Part shown: positions 11,201-21,200 of the stretch, piece after piece
How the letters are laid out: every line of letters starts with the position of its first letter
Numbering within the stretch: position 1 is the first letter of the stretch
Source: Periplaneta americana
Taxonomy: Eukaryota > Arthropoda > Insecta > Blattodea > Blattidae
NCBI RefSeq assembly: GCF_040183065.1
Contig: NC_091117.1
Coordinates: forward strand, 121,354,226 to 121,418,225
Reading direction: 5' to 3'
DNA: 64,000 bases
The notes under the pieces: generated by a model
Database searches by the model: none
The model's input: the letters and a program-made list of their open reading frames with translations, nothing else
What the model was told of the DNA's origin: nothing
Translations under genes and position numbers: made by a program

Positions 11201-11395
11201 CTATGAAAAATGGCTGATGGCGTTCTTAATTTTATTTTCAATATCAGTGGGAATGTCTTTCAGTCCTAATGGAGCTATAATATTATTTAAAATCTCGTTT
11301 AGTCCTTGATTCAGCACTACTCCGATACCAAACTTCAAAAAGCTGCCGGCGGCGCATAGCCCGCCACGCCACTGAAAATAATTAATACCGGTTAG
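11201..11395 (-). CDS. unrecognised minus-strand ORF, possible host exon
   Basis: The downstream half of a 116-codon open stretch looks coding. It has a Gly/Ala-rich hydrophobic segment (GGLCAAGSFLKFGIGVVL), then NQGLNEILNNIIAPLGLKDI and PTDIENKIKNAISHF, before a stop. The upstream part is AT-rich and probably not translated. No family is recognised. It lies about 120 bp upstream of the 10846-11080 ORF on the same strand, so the two may be neighbouring exons or parts of one decayed gene. Confidence 0.3.
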   Translation of the reverse strand, partial: LTGINYFQWRGGLCAAGSFLKFGIGVVLNQGLNEILNNIIAPLGLKDIPTDIENKIKNAISHFS

Positions 11396-11551
11396 GTTCG
11401 CAGCTATACGCAACCAACCAAACAATATTTCACACGTAAAATGATGTCGGAATATAAATATGTAATTATTTTGGCAGTAACTAACGGCTAGTATTTTGTA
11501 ATTCGTGTTAAAGCCAGAGTTTATGGAAAAAATTATATAAATATTCTTCAT

Positions 11552-11879
11552 ATGAAATAAAGGCCGTATTGGATGTTCTAATTTAGTAATTTAGCTAAAT
11601 TACACATTATATTGAAGCACATACTTTAATTTACAAATTCCATGTCAAAGAAGACAAGAAAACAATTTACTAGCACTTAATATGACTTTAAACAAAGCAC
11701 TCTCTATTGCGACTGAGGAATGTGGATTCAACCCTCTGCAGATAGCAATGTTTACGCTGCTGTAAAACAAACAAATATCCGGGAGAAAGATCGCGCATTG
11801 TCTTCACAAGATGCCGTGAACAGTTAGGAACATAAATTCATAAAAAATATACAGTGAAATCAATAAGTCCAAAAATGAA
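11552..11879. other. intergenic, nothing recognised
   Basis: No repeat, motif or open frame worth reporting was seen. Confidence 0.5.
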
Positions 11880-12292
11880 TTTTGTCCAGCTAGATTAGGA
11901 AAATTGCACACTGTACGACGGTTCATAGCCCCCCTCACATAAGCCCTCATTCGGTCCCTATCCTGAGCAATATTAATCCAGTCTCTACCATCATATCCCA
12001 CCTCCCTCTACGTCTTGGCCTCCCCAAAGGCCTTTCCTCTCTATATGCATTTATGGATTCGCCCATATGTGCTACATGCCCTGCCCCTCTCAAACGTCTG
12101 GATTTAATGTTCAAAATTATATCAGGTGAAGATTACAATGCATGGAATTCTGCATTGTATAACTTTCTCCATTTACCTGTAACTTCATCCCTCTTAGCCG
12201 CAAATATTTTCCTAAGCACCTTATTCCCAAACACTCTTAACCTCCGTTCAATTTCTCAAAGTGAGAAACCAAGTTTCACAATCATATAGAAT
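11880..12292 (-). pseudogene. LINE 3' coding fragment (C-terminus of ORF2)
   Basis: Minus-strand codons read VLRKIFAAKRDEVTGKWRKL and YNAEFHALYSSPDII, then IKSRRLRWAGHVAHMGE, RPLGRPRRR and YDGRDWINIAQDRDRMRAYV. This is the conserved C-terminal tail of a very common arthropod LINE group, with the 'RRLRWAGHVarM' and 'GRPrrRW' signatures. It is broken by a few frame changes and truncated at its 5' side. The fragment at 3035-3145 comes from the same family. Confidence 0.75.
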
Positions 12293-12305
12293 AAATAATA
12301 TTAAT

Positions 12306-12500
12306 AATAAAGGTAAAGGTAAAGGTATCTCCGTAACATGACATGAAGGCACTTGGGGGGCATGGAGGTAGAGCCCCATGCTTTCCATGACCTCGGCACT
12401 AGAATGAGGTGGTGTGGTCGGCACCACGCTCTGACCGCCTTTTACCCCCGGGAAAGACCCGGTACTCAATTTTTATAGGAGGCTGAGTGAACCTCGGGGC

Positions 12501-12545
<45 letters not shown>
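12306..12545 (+). mobile_element. SINE-like dispersed repeat with (AAT)n tail
   Basis: It begins AAAGGTAAAGGTATCTCCGT, runs through GGAGGTAGAGCCCCATGCTT and GGTACTCAATTTTTATAGGA, and ends at GGCTGAGTGAACCTCGGGGC. An (AAT)n tail follows at 12502-12545. The 'GGTACTC..TTTTA..GAGGCTGAGT' block recurs near 49078-49112, which shows it is dispersed. It has no coding capacity. Confidence 0.6.
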
Positions 12546-12546
<1 letters not shown>

Positions 12547-12835
12547 TTGCATTTCTCCACTCCTGTCTATCTTGCGTCTCTTTTTCAAAATTCATCCACC
12601 CATCATAACCTAGACACACGATCACAACACTCCTCAATATTATTCATTCCCTCCCACCGAAAATCCTCATATTCATCTTCTTTCACTGTGGCTGTTCCTC
12701 GACTTTGGAATTCCCTACCGAGTAATGTCAGAGACTGTCAGACATCAAACTAATTTAAGAATAGGCTAACGAAATATTTTTCTAAAAATTCTTGTTAACA
12801 ATAATAGCTGTTTCAGGTTTCTCAATGTTTAATGG

Positions 12836-12876
<41 letters not shown>
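12547..12876 (+). mobile_element. LINE 3' end, part 1 (left of the Tc1 insertion)
   Basis: Codons read TPVYLASLFQ, later SFTVAVPRLWNSLPSNVRD and then FKNRLTKYF, the closing motif of CR1/Jockey-group LINE ORF2 ('rlWNsLP..vr......Fk..L'). The 3' UTR then runs into a (TA)n tract, where the Tc1 element at 12877-17236 begins. The rest of the 3' UTR resumes at 17237. The 5' part of the LINE is missing. Confidence 0.7.
12835..12876. repeat. (TA)n tract used as Tc1 target
   Basis: About 20 TA units directly abut the left end of the Tc1 element, which targets TA. The matching TA flank is at 17237-17240. Confidence 0.9.
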
Positions 12877-12879
<3 letters not shown>

Positions 12880-13221
12880 TGAATCACTAAATTATTCGGA
12901 CAATGCCCATTTATTACTAAATAGTACGGTCACATGTATAAAAAGTATAAATAAAGAATTTTAAGTGATCTGTTGGAAAGTTTCCTTTTCAAAGATTGTA
13001 CACAATGGGTTTAATGTATATTTATATTTTGATTAGGAAGCAATAGTCGGGTTCGAACCCATATACGTCATAATATGACGTCAACATAATTTTTCGGACA
13101 CCAATCAGAGACACAGGTACGTTGTCTGCAATATACAGAATAATGTAGTCAGATACACGAACAGTCAGTAACAGTATGTGCCTTCATTAGATCAGTATTG
13201 TGTAGTAGTGGATAGAAACAA

Positions 13222-13873
13222 ATGTGGCGTAGAGGAAAAGACAGTATGTTCGAGCAGCGTCAGTTAGTGGTCTTCCACCATGCAAGGGGAAAATCCTACC
13301 GATACATAGCCGATATACTACAGATGAAGAAGAGCACAGTGGCGGATATTGTTAAACGGTTCCGAGATGAAGACAGACTTGAATCGTATCCTCACTCAGG
13401 ACGTCCAAGGACATTTTCTATGAGAGAAGAAGCGTTAATAATACAGAAGGTAAAAAAAAATCCTAGATTAAGTGCTCCAAGAATTGCTTCTGAGGTCAAT
13501 GAAGAATTGGGAAACAAGTCCATCCCGAGACTATTAGAAAAGTTCTCAGGAGAAACAATTTTCATGGCCGGGTGGCAAGAAACAAGCCCTACATCAACAA
13601 AAGAAACAAGCGTAAAAGACTACTGTTCGCAAAAGAGTATCTAGAAAAGGATCAGGATTGGTGGAAACGAGTTATCTTTTCAGACGAGAGTAAATTTAAT
13701 ATCAGCGGATCAGATGGCAAGATTACAGTATGGCGAAGACGCAATGAAGAGTTTAGCGAGCAAAATATGCAAGCAACAGTTAAGCATGGTGGCGGCAGCG
13801 TAATGGTATGGGGGTGTATGTCCGCAAGCGGAGTTGGCAATCTAGTGTTCATTGACGGAAAAATGGACAAGTA
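13222..13873 (+). pseudogene. Tc1 transposase, N-terminal and first catalytic part
   Basis: This is the 5' part of a cut-and-paste transposase. Starting at the ATG at 13222, the protein has a paired-like helix-turn-helix region (FEQRQLVVFHHARGKSYRYI, then MKKSTVADIVKRF) and a GRPRTFS linker. A second HTH region follows (LSAPRIASEVNEELG). A frame change near 13540-13590 is followed by NKPYINKRNKRKRLLFAKEY and WKRVIFSDESKFNISGSDGK, with the first catalytic Asp in FSDES, and later by HGGGSVMVWGCMSASG. Coding then stops at GKMDK, where the pogo-like element inserted at a TA. The copy is dead, with at least one frameshift here in addition to the insertion. Confidence 0.9.
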
Positions 13874-14039
13874 GGGGAAGACCGTGTATATTGGACCACC
13901 TAAGTTTGAATGGCCGTAACTCACTTATCATATTGAGAAAAATGTCCCTGAATTTTTTATGATGGTAGATTGCCATAATAAATCCCTAAGTAGAATAAGA
14001 CTTCACTAATTTTAATTCTAGTACTTCAAAAATAAAATT

Positions 14040-14125
14040 TAATCAAAATTTTGAAGCCGTGTAACTTGAGCCAGGGTCGTGTAATATGAACCAGAGGATC
14101 GTGTAACTTGGACCAGGCATATTAA
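14040..14125. repeat. left subterminal repeats of the pogo-like element
   Basis: Three direct copies of a GTGTAAYTTGRRCCAG-like motif lie at about 14059, 14077 and 14100. Inverted counterparts lie at about 16180-16220 and 16540-16575. This arrangement suggests multiple transposase-binding sites near each end. Confidence 0.65.
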
Positions 14126-14184
14126 ACACATTTAACTCCTATAATGTTGTTTATTCAAACAAAAATTTGTGTCAAGCAATGATT

Positions 14185-15878
14185 TCACATACAACAGTAA
14201 TAAAATAGTTCATTTGTAATTGTTGCACATTCTTCGTGGGCCCATTTTCCACAGCGATTGCACTGAATCCAGTCTTTGTTCTCACTTTCATCACAAATAA
14301 CACAGCGTGTTTTGGATGTCACCTTAACTTTCGAATCAAATAATTTTCTCTTCTTTGCGGCCTTCCCATCTGATTGTTGCTGCAGAGCATTCTTGTGTGG
14401 CGTAGCGGTCAGCACCACGCCAGATGCATTGTATCTCGTTCCGGATTTTCTCTGTCCAGATTTTGAAGACGAAGGCAAAGGGCTTATTTCCTTCACTGAC
14501 ACATATTCTGTGAGACCAGAAAGTAGCTCCACATTGTCTCCCATCTTTTTCTCTGCTGATGCTGCTGTTGTTGCTCCTTCCACTTCTGCTGCCCGAGATA
14601 CTAATGGTGATGGCCAAAGACCAGTGTGCCTGAAGCCATTCATTGTAATCTGCATATTTGCTGCTCTGTGGAATGCCACTCCTACCAGTGAGGCAATGTA
14701 CTGGACATTCAGCTGCTGTCCTGGAAGTGCCCTCATCTTCGTTGATATGGCAGCTGACATGAATGTGTTCAGAGGTTTGAAGAACGACACGTGCAGCGGT
14801 TGGAGACGGTGCGTGCAGTGCGACGGTAGAGATAACATAATCACACCGTACTGACGGCAGATCTCAATCGCTTTCAGCGACTGCGTAAGGCTACTGTGAC
14901 CATCTAAAATCAACAATACTTTCTCCTCAGGGCCGGGTTTGACAGTTCTAATGAAGTGCCTAATCCATTCACAGAATGTGTCAGAATCCATCCATCCCTT
15001 ATCCTGAAAGCGGAAGATGGTGTTAGGAGGTGCTCCAAATGTGAGAGACTCCATCATTTTTTTCCTATCGTAAATCAGCATAGGAGGTACAAAGAAGCCA
15101 CTCGCACTCATGGCATACACTCCTGTAACATTCTGACCTCGCTCACACGAAGAAATGGCTCCAACCTGATGTTTTCCCCTCTGTTCCAGAATCTTCTCTT
15201 GGCGTTGAACGACAGTGTGGGATGTCTCGTCCATGTTGAATATTCTGACTGCAGTTAATTTGTGTTGGTCGACAAGTTGTTCCAATGTGTCAAAGAACTT
15301 GCCGACTACAACCCTGTTGAATCCTGAAGCCCTGGCAAGTGATGTGGCTTCTGGCTGCCTAAGGCGAAGTTCGGGATGGCGCTTCATAAAGCCGGAAAAC
15401 CATTCTTTGCCGGCAGACTTCGTTTCCTTGTTAAACCGAGTGGCAAGTTTATTCTTCTCTGCAATCTCGTATGCTAATTGCATAACACTTCTCTGTGTCA
15501 GTCTGAAATTAAAGAATAAGCAGATTAAGTATTAGGCCTATATTAAGTTTGATTGAATTAAGTTGTAGGCCTAATGTAGGCCCTAATATACATTTTGTTG
15601 TAATGTATTTACCCATAGAACATTTTTTCTAGCTGCAGAAGATGTGTCACAAGATCATTTTCCACCTCTTGTGACAAGTCAAGTGGGTGACCGGGCTGTC
15701 TAATTTTAGCATCCTTCCTTTTGTTGTATCTTTTAAGGGTGGCACTAGGTATATTATACCTTCGTGCAGCCTCATTGACGCCAACCCCTTCCGATATTGC
15801 AACTAAAGCGAGTTGCAGATTTTCTTCTTTCCACTTCCCATACACTCCCTTCGCTTTTCTTGCCTGTCTTGTAGTCAT
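14185..15878 (-). CDS. pogo-like transposase, two exons, with C-terminal zinc finger
   Basis: The predicted transposase has 527 residues. Exon 1 runs from the ATG at 15878 to 15613. A 110-bp intron with GTAAAT and TTTCAG ends follows, and exon 2 runs 15502-14185. Splicing joins EKMFYG and LTQRSVMQLAYEIA in frame. Exon 1 carries a pipsqueak-type helix-turn-helix (ENLQLALVAISEGVGVNEAA, then RRYNIPSATLKRY). A CENP-B-like segment follows (GKEWFSGFMKRHPEL), then a DDE_1 domain with Asp about 180 in FNMDETSH and Asp about 289 in LLILDGHSS. The block normally reading HRLQPLDVSFFKPL has His in place of Asp, at about residue 326 (codon CAC). The third catalytic acid is therefore missing, although the frame is fully open. 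The last 45 residues form a PHD-like finger (CVICDESENKDWIQCNRCGK, then WAHEEC). It is probably a recently active family, with this copy catalytically dead. Confidence 0.88.
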
Positions 15879-16586
15879 CTGAAAGAAATGGCGAAAGCAG
15901 AATTCGCTAAAAAGTTGTAATTGTCGACCCACCAAATGAAACGAAGTCTTATTACATAATTTAAGAAATAAAATATTATTAACATTGAAATAAACTAAAG
16001 TAATGTTTTATAATATTATTATTTATATAATATTATATAAATAATATTATAATTATATGTCCTTACAAAATTTTCATCCACTGACCTCTGATTTTTGGAA
16101 ATTCACACTAGTGAAGACATAATGGACAATTTTATCTTCTAAATTTGTTATATTGTAAGGGTTGGTACATTTTAGCATTGGCTCAAGTTACACGCTTTGT
16201 GATGGTTCAATTTACACGCATTGTAAATGAAACACTTAAAAATTATTTACGTAAAAACTACTTTACAAACATTGATATAAATTTCACTCAACTTACCTCA
16301 AACACTGGTATTTCTTCCTATGTATAAGGCAGTCTTGTATTTCTTAACGTCTTCGCACAACACGCTGTCAAACTATTGTGAAAAGATTTGAAGAATTTGG
16401 GGACAGAATGTTCGACACCGTTATGACCATGTCAAGCCAACCCTTCATAATGAGATTTATGGACAGTTGCCTACCATGTAGAAGGTTCAAAGCGCTGTAT
16501 AAAGTACCTTGCAAACTATCCCGGAAATAGTGATTGCATCGGTGGCTCAAGTTACACACTGGTCCAAGTTACACGGACTTCCCCTA

Positions 16587-16960
16587 TTCATACCTTCAAC
16601 TCCTGAAGGATAATACAACAAAGTGCGGAAAAAATGGGGATTCATGACCGGTTCGCATTCTACCAAGATAATGACCCCAAGCATACGTCCTATATTGTAC
16701 AACTCTGGTTGCTGTACCACTGCCCAAAGGTACTCCATCCTCCTCCGCAGTCTCCAGACATGAATGTGATCGAACATTTATGGGACAGGTTGGAAAAACA
16801 AGTGAGGAAAACTCCAACAAAAAAATCAAAACAACATCTTAAGGAGAGGCTTCAGGAAGAATGGTAAAACGTGTGCAAGGTTTACACAAGAAAATTGGTG
16901 CAAAGTATATCTGAACGATTAGCAGAGGTTATAAAAATGAAAGGGAGGCCAACCAGGTAG
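16587..16960 (+). pseudogene. Tc1 transposase, C-terminal catalytic part
   Basis: Coding resumes immediately after the nested insert with codons for SYLQLLKDN. One further frame change occurs before MGIHDRFAFYQDNDPKHTSY, which holds the second catalytic Asp. Next comes PPPQSPDMNVIEHLWDRLEK, with the catalytic Glu 34 residues after the second Asp (DD34E). A premature stop falls after LQEEW, and the worn C-terminal tail SERLAEVIKMKGRPTR reaches about 16960. Together with 13222-13873 it forms one transposase split by an insertion. Two frame changes and one stop are visible in all. Confidence 0.9.
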
Positions 16961-17236
16961 TGAATATTTTTTTTGTACGTATACAGAACTAATTTCATTT
17001 ATAAAGATGTCCAGTGTCCGAATAATTTTTTTAACCAAAGAATGGTTTAAGTTTTAATTTATTGTAAATTTTATTTCTGTTTATAAATATTAACGCATAT
17101 TTTTCACTAAGATATGATTGTATACATGTGACAAGAGTAAAGAATTATATTTTTCCTTTCAAAAGTTATGTGTAAAGAGACAAATGTCCTTAGTGCACTT
17201 ATACTGTTCGTGTCCGAATAATTCAGTGACTCACTG

Positions 17237-17424
17237 TATATCACAGATAAATGTTTATTATTGTCACACTAACATTACTTATCCAACTTTCATTATTTAC
17301 TTTTATGGTCTAGATATTAATGTAATAACTATGTAAGCAATTGTATTCAATTAGAATTAGAGTCTGGCTGGGCGGAAGAGAAGGCCTACTGGCCTTAGCT
17401 CTGCCAGATTAAATAAATAAATAA
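17237..17424 (+). mobile_element. LINE 3' end, part 2 (right of the Tc1 insertion)
   Basis: The LINE 3' UTR that stops at 12876 continues here. It ends with GAGAAGGCCTACTGGCCTTA, a short stem-loop, then GCTCTGCCAGATTAAATAAA and an (AAT)n tail. The same stem-loop and GCCAG/AATAAA closing motif end the LINE fragment at 7440-7690. Confidence 0.7.
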
Positions 17425-17492
17425 TAATAATAATAATAATAATAATGATAATAATAATAATAATTATTATTATTATTAAATAAATAAATAAA
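17425..17492. repeat. (AAT)n / (ATT)n / (AAAT)n microsatellite, LINE tail
   Basis: A compound trinucleotide and tetranucleotide tail follows the LINE 3' end directly. Confidence 0.9.
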
Positions 17493-18175
17493 TAAATTAG
17501 AATATTTAAGGCCATAATATCAGATAGGAGTCAGGTTGATCATAATAACACTCACTTCTAAAAAATATCACAAGATGGCGAGTATAACAGGTTTTTGTCA
17601 GGTTTTTGTTGTGTTACTAAGATGTTCACATTTTACTCCAAAATGTTTACTGCAGTCCTTCATAGTGTAGTCCTTATGAATACCACAATTCGCGAATTTC
17701 TTTCTTTAATTCTCACATCTTTAATTTCACTATAGTCAAATTGATTTTCCAATAATTTTCAGTATCGTTTTTTGTTTTACTATTATTATAATGTTATGTT
17801 TATGTTTACTGTTAAGTTGTCCCTTCCGGTTTGCTTTCTTTTAATTCCGATAACTTGGGTTTCCTACAAATTATTAAAAGATCATATTATAAAGATTTTC
17901 TTACGAAACTGTAGAAAATTTGAAGCAATAATCTTGATTTCATAACATTATTACAATCACAGAAATATCCTGCACTGTGAACCCAATATTCAATGGATAA
18001 CTCATAGTAACAAACTACACGTGTCATTCTCAGATCAGAGGAAACAAGAAAACGATAATGATTGTAATCTCCTCCATCATCCATGACAGTGATTGACATT
18101 CTGTATGGGATAATCCCTGGTCTTTAATGTGTGAATGACTTCCTGCACACCTCTCAGGACAAAGTGCAAACAAGA
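17493..18175. other. upstream region of the chitin-binding gene
   Basis: No repeat family or coding region is recognised. This interval would contain any proximal enhancer of the gene that starts near 18214. Confidence 0.4.
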
Positions 18176-18182
18176 GAAATAG

Positions 18183-18216
18183 TATATAACAGCAGTAAGG
18201 GATACAGGATGTCAGG
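18183..18216 (+). promoter_or_regulatory. core promoter: TATA box and initiator
   Basis: TATATAA at 18183-18189 is followed 25-30 bp downstream by TCAGGC at 18212-18217, close to the arthropod initiator consensus TCAKT. The spacing is right for a start near 18214. That would give a 5' leader of about 60 nt before the ATG at 18276. Confidence 0.65.
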
Positions 18217-18275
18217 CACTCATCATTTGGATTACTGCAAGCATCTTATCGTCCAAGAGAGCTGAACACGTCGAG

Positions 18276-21200
18276 ATGTCCGGTAAGAAGACTTAACAAA
18301 TCATAAGCATTACTTTATTTTCTCAAACACGAGACAAACAAATTAAGTGTTTTTTTTTAATTTTATATTGATAGTCATGGCTAGACAATCCAGTTAACTT
18401 CATCACTCTCAATAAAGATGGGTTCAGGTCTATAGAGCAACTCAGTCTTTTAAGATTTGTTACAGCTTATTCTTTCATATTCAAAGTTGTCAAGGTACAG
18501 TCTTCTTCGTTGTGATTTACAGTAATATGATCTCTATCGGATTATGTTGTTGTCCATTCTTATTTTGTATTCCAAACAATTATTTTTAATCTTTGCCAAA
18601 AATGAACTTTGCAAAAAATTAAATACCTTTCTGTTTATTTCACAAACAATGGACTTCACGTCACGATATGTCCTCATATTTCATTTAGGTTGATTCTATA
18701 ACGCCTACTTTCCTATTTTGAAATGCTAAAAAAGCAACCCTATTCAAGATCAAGAATGTGCTTTTGCATTGTTTCCATATGTATTAACCTAGGTAAGACT
18801 GAATTATTTTTTGTTAAAAAAATACGATTTTTTTGTATGAATTATTTAATTGCAATTGATATAACATAACAAAGCTGTTTTTAAATTTTTATGTTGATAG
18901 TATCCGAGATTTTCAGTGTCCTATATATAGGACGTCAGTCATATCCCCATGCAAAAGCATTATATGACATAAGTCGTTTTAGCACAAATATATATAAATT
19001 GTTTAGCTTAACAATACATCAAATTAACACAAAATTATAATGTCACTCACACACAATAATATTATTGTATTTTTCGAGAATGTTTATGGTGTGTGATACG
19101 TGATAAAACATTTTACATGTACACCAACATCACACTTCATACATATTATTGTTGTCTTTGTGTGACACTGTCTGCATCGAATTTATTTTTCTTGAGACAC
19201 CACAAAATGATTACTTCCAGCAAGCCCTGAATCTTTTTGCTCAGTCTTAGATGAGATGGTCTACCACTGAAATGGGTAAAGGGTAAGTGCAGCAGGATTA
19301 GGTAGAGAGCATACCCGCCAGCAGCCACAAATGCACCTGCGGGTAAGAGACGATAGCCCGAGAGTGCAGTGAATTGACGACCGCTTGTCTACCGCTTGAC
19401 TGTACATGTCGAGCAGTGGATTCGAGAACAGATAAGACAAGACGTTTGCGAAATGCAAGATGATCGAGTTTTCCGTTGGAGTTTATCTTGTATAGCTGCC
19501 ATGCATTTTGTTCTGTTATGTCAATGCAGACTAAAGTACCATTTCTTGCTTCTAATAGATGTTTTGTACAGATTGATGTTCTGGTCCACCCATATTTTTG
19601 TTGTACTAATATATGATATTCAGACTTCTAGAGTATCTTGAAACTGTGTGCACGGAAATTTGAAAAAATATAGTATTTCCCTGCTGTATGTCAACTTCTT
19701 CCCAATTGAAATTTATTATTCTTTCTCTTCATCTGCATATCGGTTGCTGAATCACTAGTATTTCTGCTGCCATTCTCACCATCGCCTTTACTATGTTCAT
19801 CATCACCATTATGACTTTCGTCATCATAATCATCCATTCCCTCTCCTTGTGTGTTGAGGGTTACTTCCGTCTCAGCTCGCAACTGACTAGCAGGCATACT
19901 GTCAATTGTAGGGTTATTTTCATCACCAGAATCCTCATCAGTTACGTCAGTTACGTTACCACACGCATATTTTGGTGATAAAATGGTGATGGAAATGTTA
20001 TTGCACTTAGGTATAGCAACTTGGTCGTCTTGAATCATTTGTAAGGCTTCATTTAGTGAAAACCCCCTATAATAACATGAGTACCATCAGTCTCACGAAA
20101 TCTCCCCTTTTATGACTGACGTACTACATGTAGTACGCCTAACTTTACTATGACATGGCATAACACTAAATAAAAAATTGAATCTAATTATGAATTATTA
20201 TATACGAAGTACATCATTACGAGTATGCCCTATCAATATCAAAAGCATTATATCTATAGCATGTGATATATACCGACTTCGAGAACAACATGTTCTGCTC
20301 CACAGCCATGACTCACACAAATATGTTAACAACAATGACTATGACAAACTGAACATAATAAAAAAAAATTGGAGGCAATTTATAACACATAAGGATTATG
20401 GTATCATGATTGCCGACTAAGAAAATCTTACACAACAATGTTAAAAAAATAAAACGTCCGGTGTCCTATATATAGGACGTCAGTCTTATCTGGGTTAAAT
20501 GAATTTCATGAAAGAGTGGTTTTCTCCCTGCAGACGCAAATTGGTCTCTCATAGTGTTCTTGAAAATCCAGTAGAGAATTTACTAATGATCTGAGAAGAT
20601 TTTGAAGTCAGTGTTGCCTCATTCATCTCCTATCATTACGGAAACTCATTAAAAATGAGATGAAAATTCGTAGAACATGATACAAAAATAAAAGGTATCG
20701 GCTCTATGGTACATAAATGAGCAGTGCTAACACATGATTTATATTATGTTACAAGCATTATCCTATTTTTAATATTTAAAAACTACGCAAGATGACGCCA
20801 CACCTGTCATATTAATTTAGCCAGTTAGTAAAAGCACTTCTGAGAAAAAAATTTGGAATAGAAACATAAATCTCCATCTGGTAACATATGGACTCTACGA
20901 TAGCTAGATATACAAACTTCGATTTTTTGTTAATGATAATCTATTAATAAAATTCCCTTTTTCGCTCTAATAGTAAAATTGCTTAGCTTTTAATTTTTCC
21001 ACTGAGGATATAGAAAAAATGCTTCCGACATTTTCCCGGAAAAAAATCTTCATACAATACACATTAACACTGCAATAGAGTGGAGTCATCAAAAATCATT
21101 CCTAACCACATTACTAAGAAACGCTAAGACGTGTAGACAGATCTATATCAGAAGGTGGTGATGATAGGCAAATAGGAAAGGAAATGATTAAAATCTCATA

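Larger units (their letters stand above)
13874..16584 (-). mobile_element. pogo-like DNA transposon nested in the Tc1 transposase
   Basis: The left end is GGGGAAGACCGTGTATATTG. The right end, reverse complemented, is GGGGAAGTCCGTGTAACTTG. TA lies at 13872-13873 and 16585-16586. Removing the element and one TA rejoins the Tc1 codons GKMDK and YSYLQLLKDN. The element carries a spliced transposase gene on the minus strand, and both subterminal regions hold repeated copies of a motif like GTGTAACTTGGACC. Confidence 0.93.
12877..17236 (+). mobile_element. Tc1-family DNA transposon, interrupted by a pogo-like element
   Basis: Inverted ends start CAGTGAATCACTAAATTATT on the left. On the right, read in reverse complement, they start CAGTGAGTCACTGAATTATT. 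About 24 of the outer 26 bases match, and TA lies outside each end (12875-12876 and 17237-17238). The interior encodes a DD34E transposase split at 13873/16585. Without the 2.7-kb nested insert and one TA, the element is about 1.65 kb, the normal Tc1 size. Confidence 0.93.
18788..20494 (-). mobile_element. piggyBac-family DNA transposon, internally decayed
   Basis: The ends are CCTAGGTAAGACTGA on the left and, in reverse complement, CCCAGATAAGACTGA on the right. Both are flanked by the canonical TTAA target at 18784-18787 and 20495-20498. The minus strand keeps the transposase N-terminus (about 20100-19691) and the C-terminal Cys-rich finger (about 19220-19080). The central catalytic region is largely lost. 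It sits in intron 1 of the host gene, opposite to it in orientation. Confidence 0.88.

Noticed and set aside
14276-14854. Plus-strand 192-codon ORF
   Set aside because: It is antisense to the pogo-like transposase, whose motifs are unmistakable on the minus strand.
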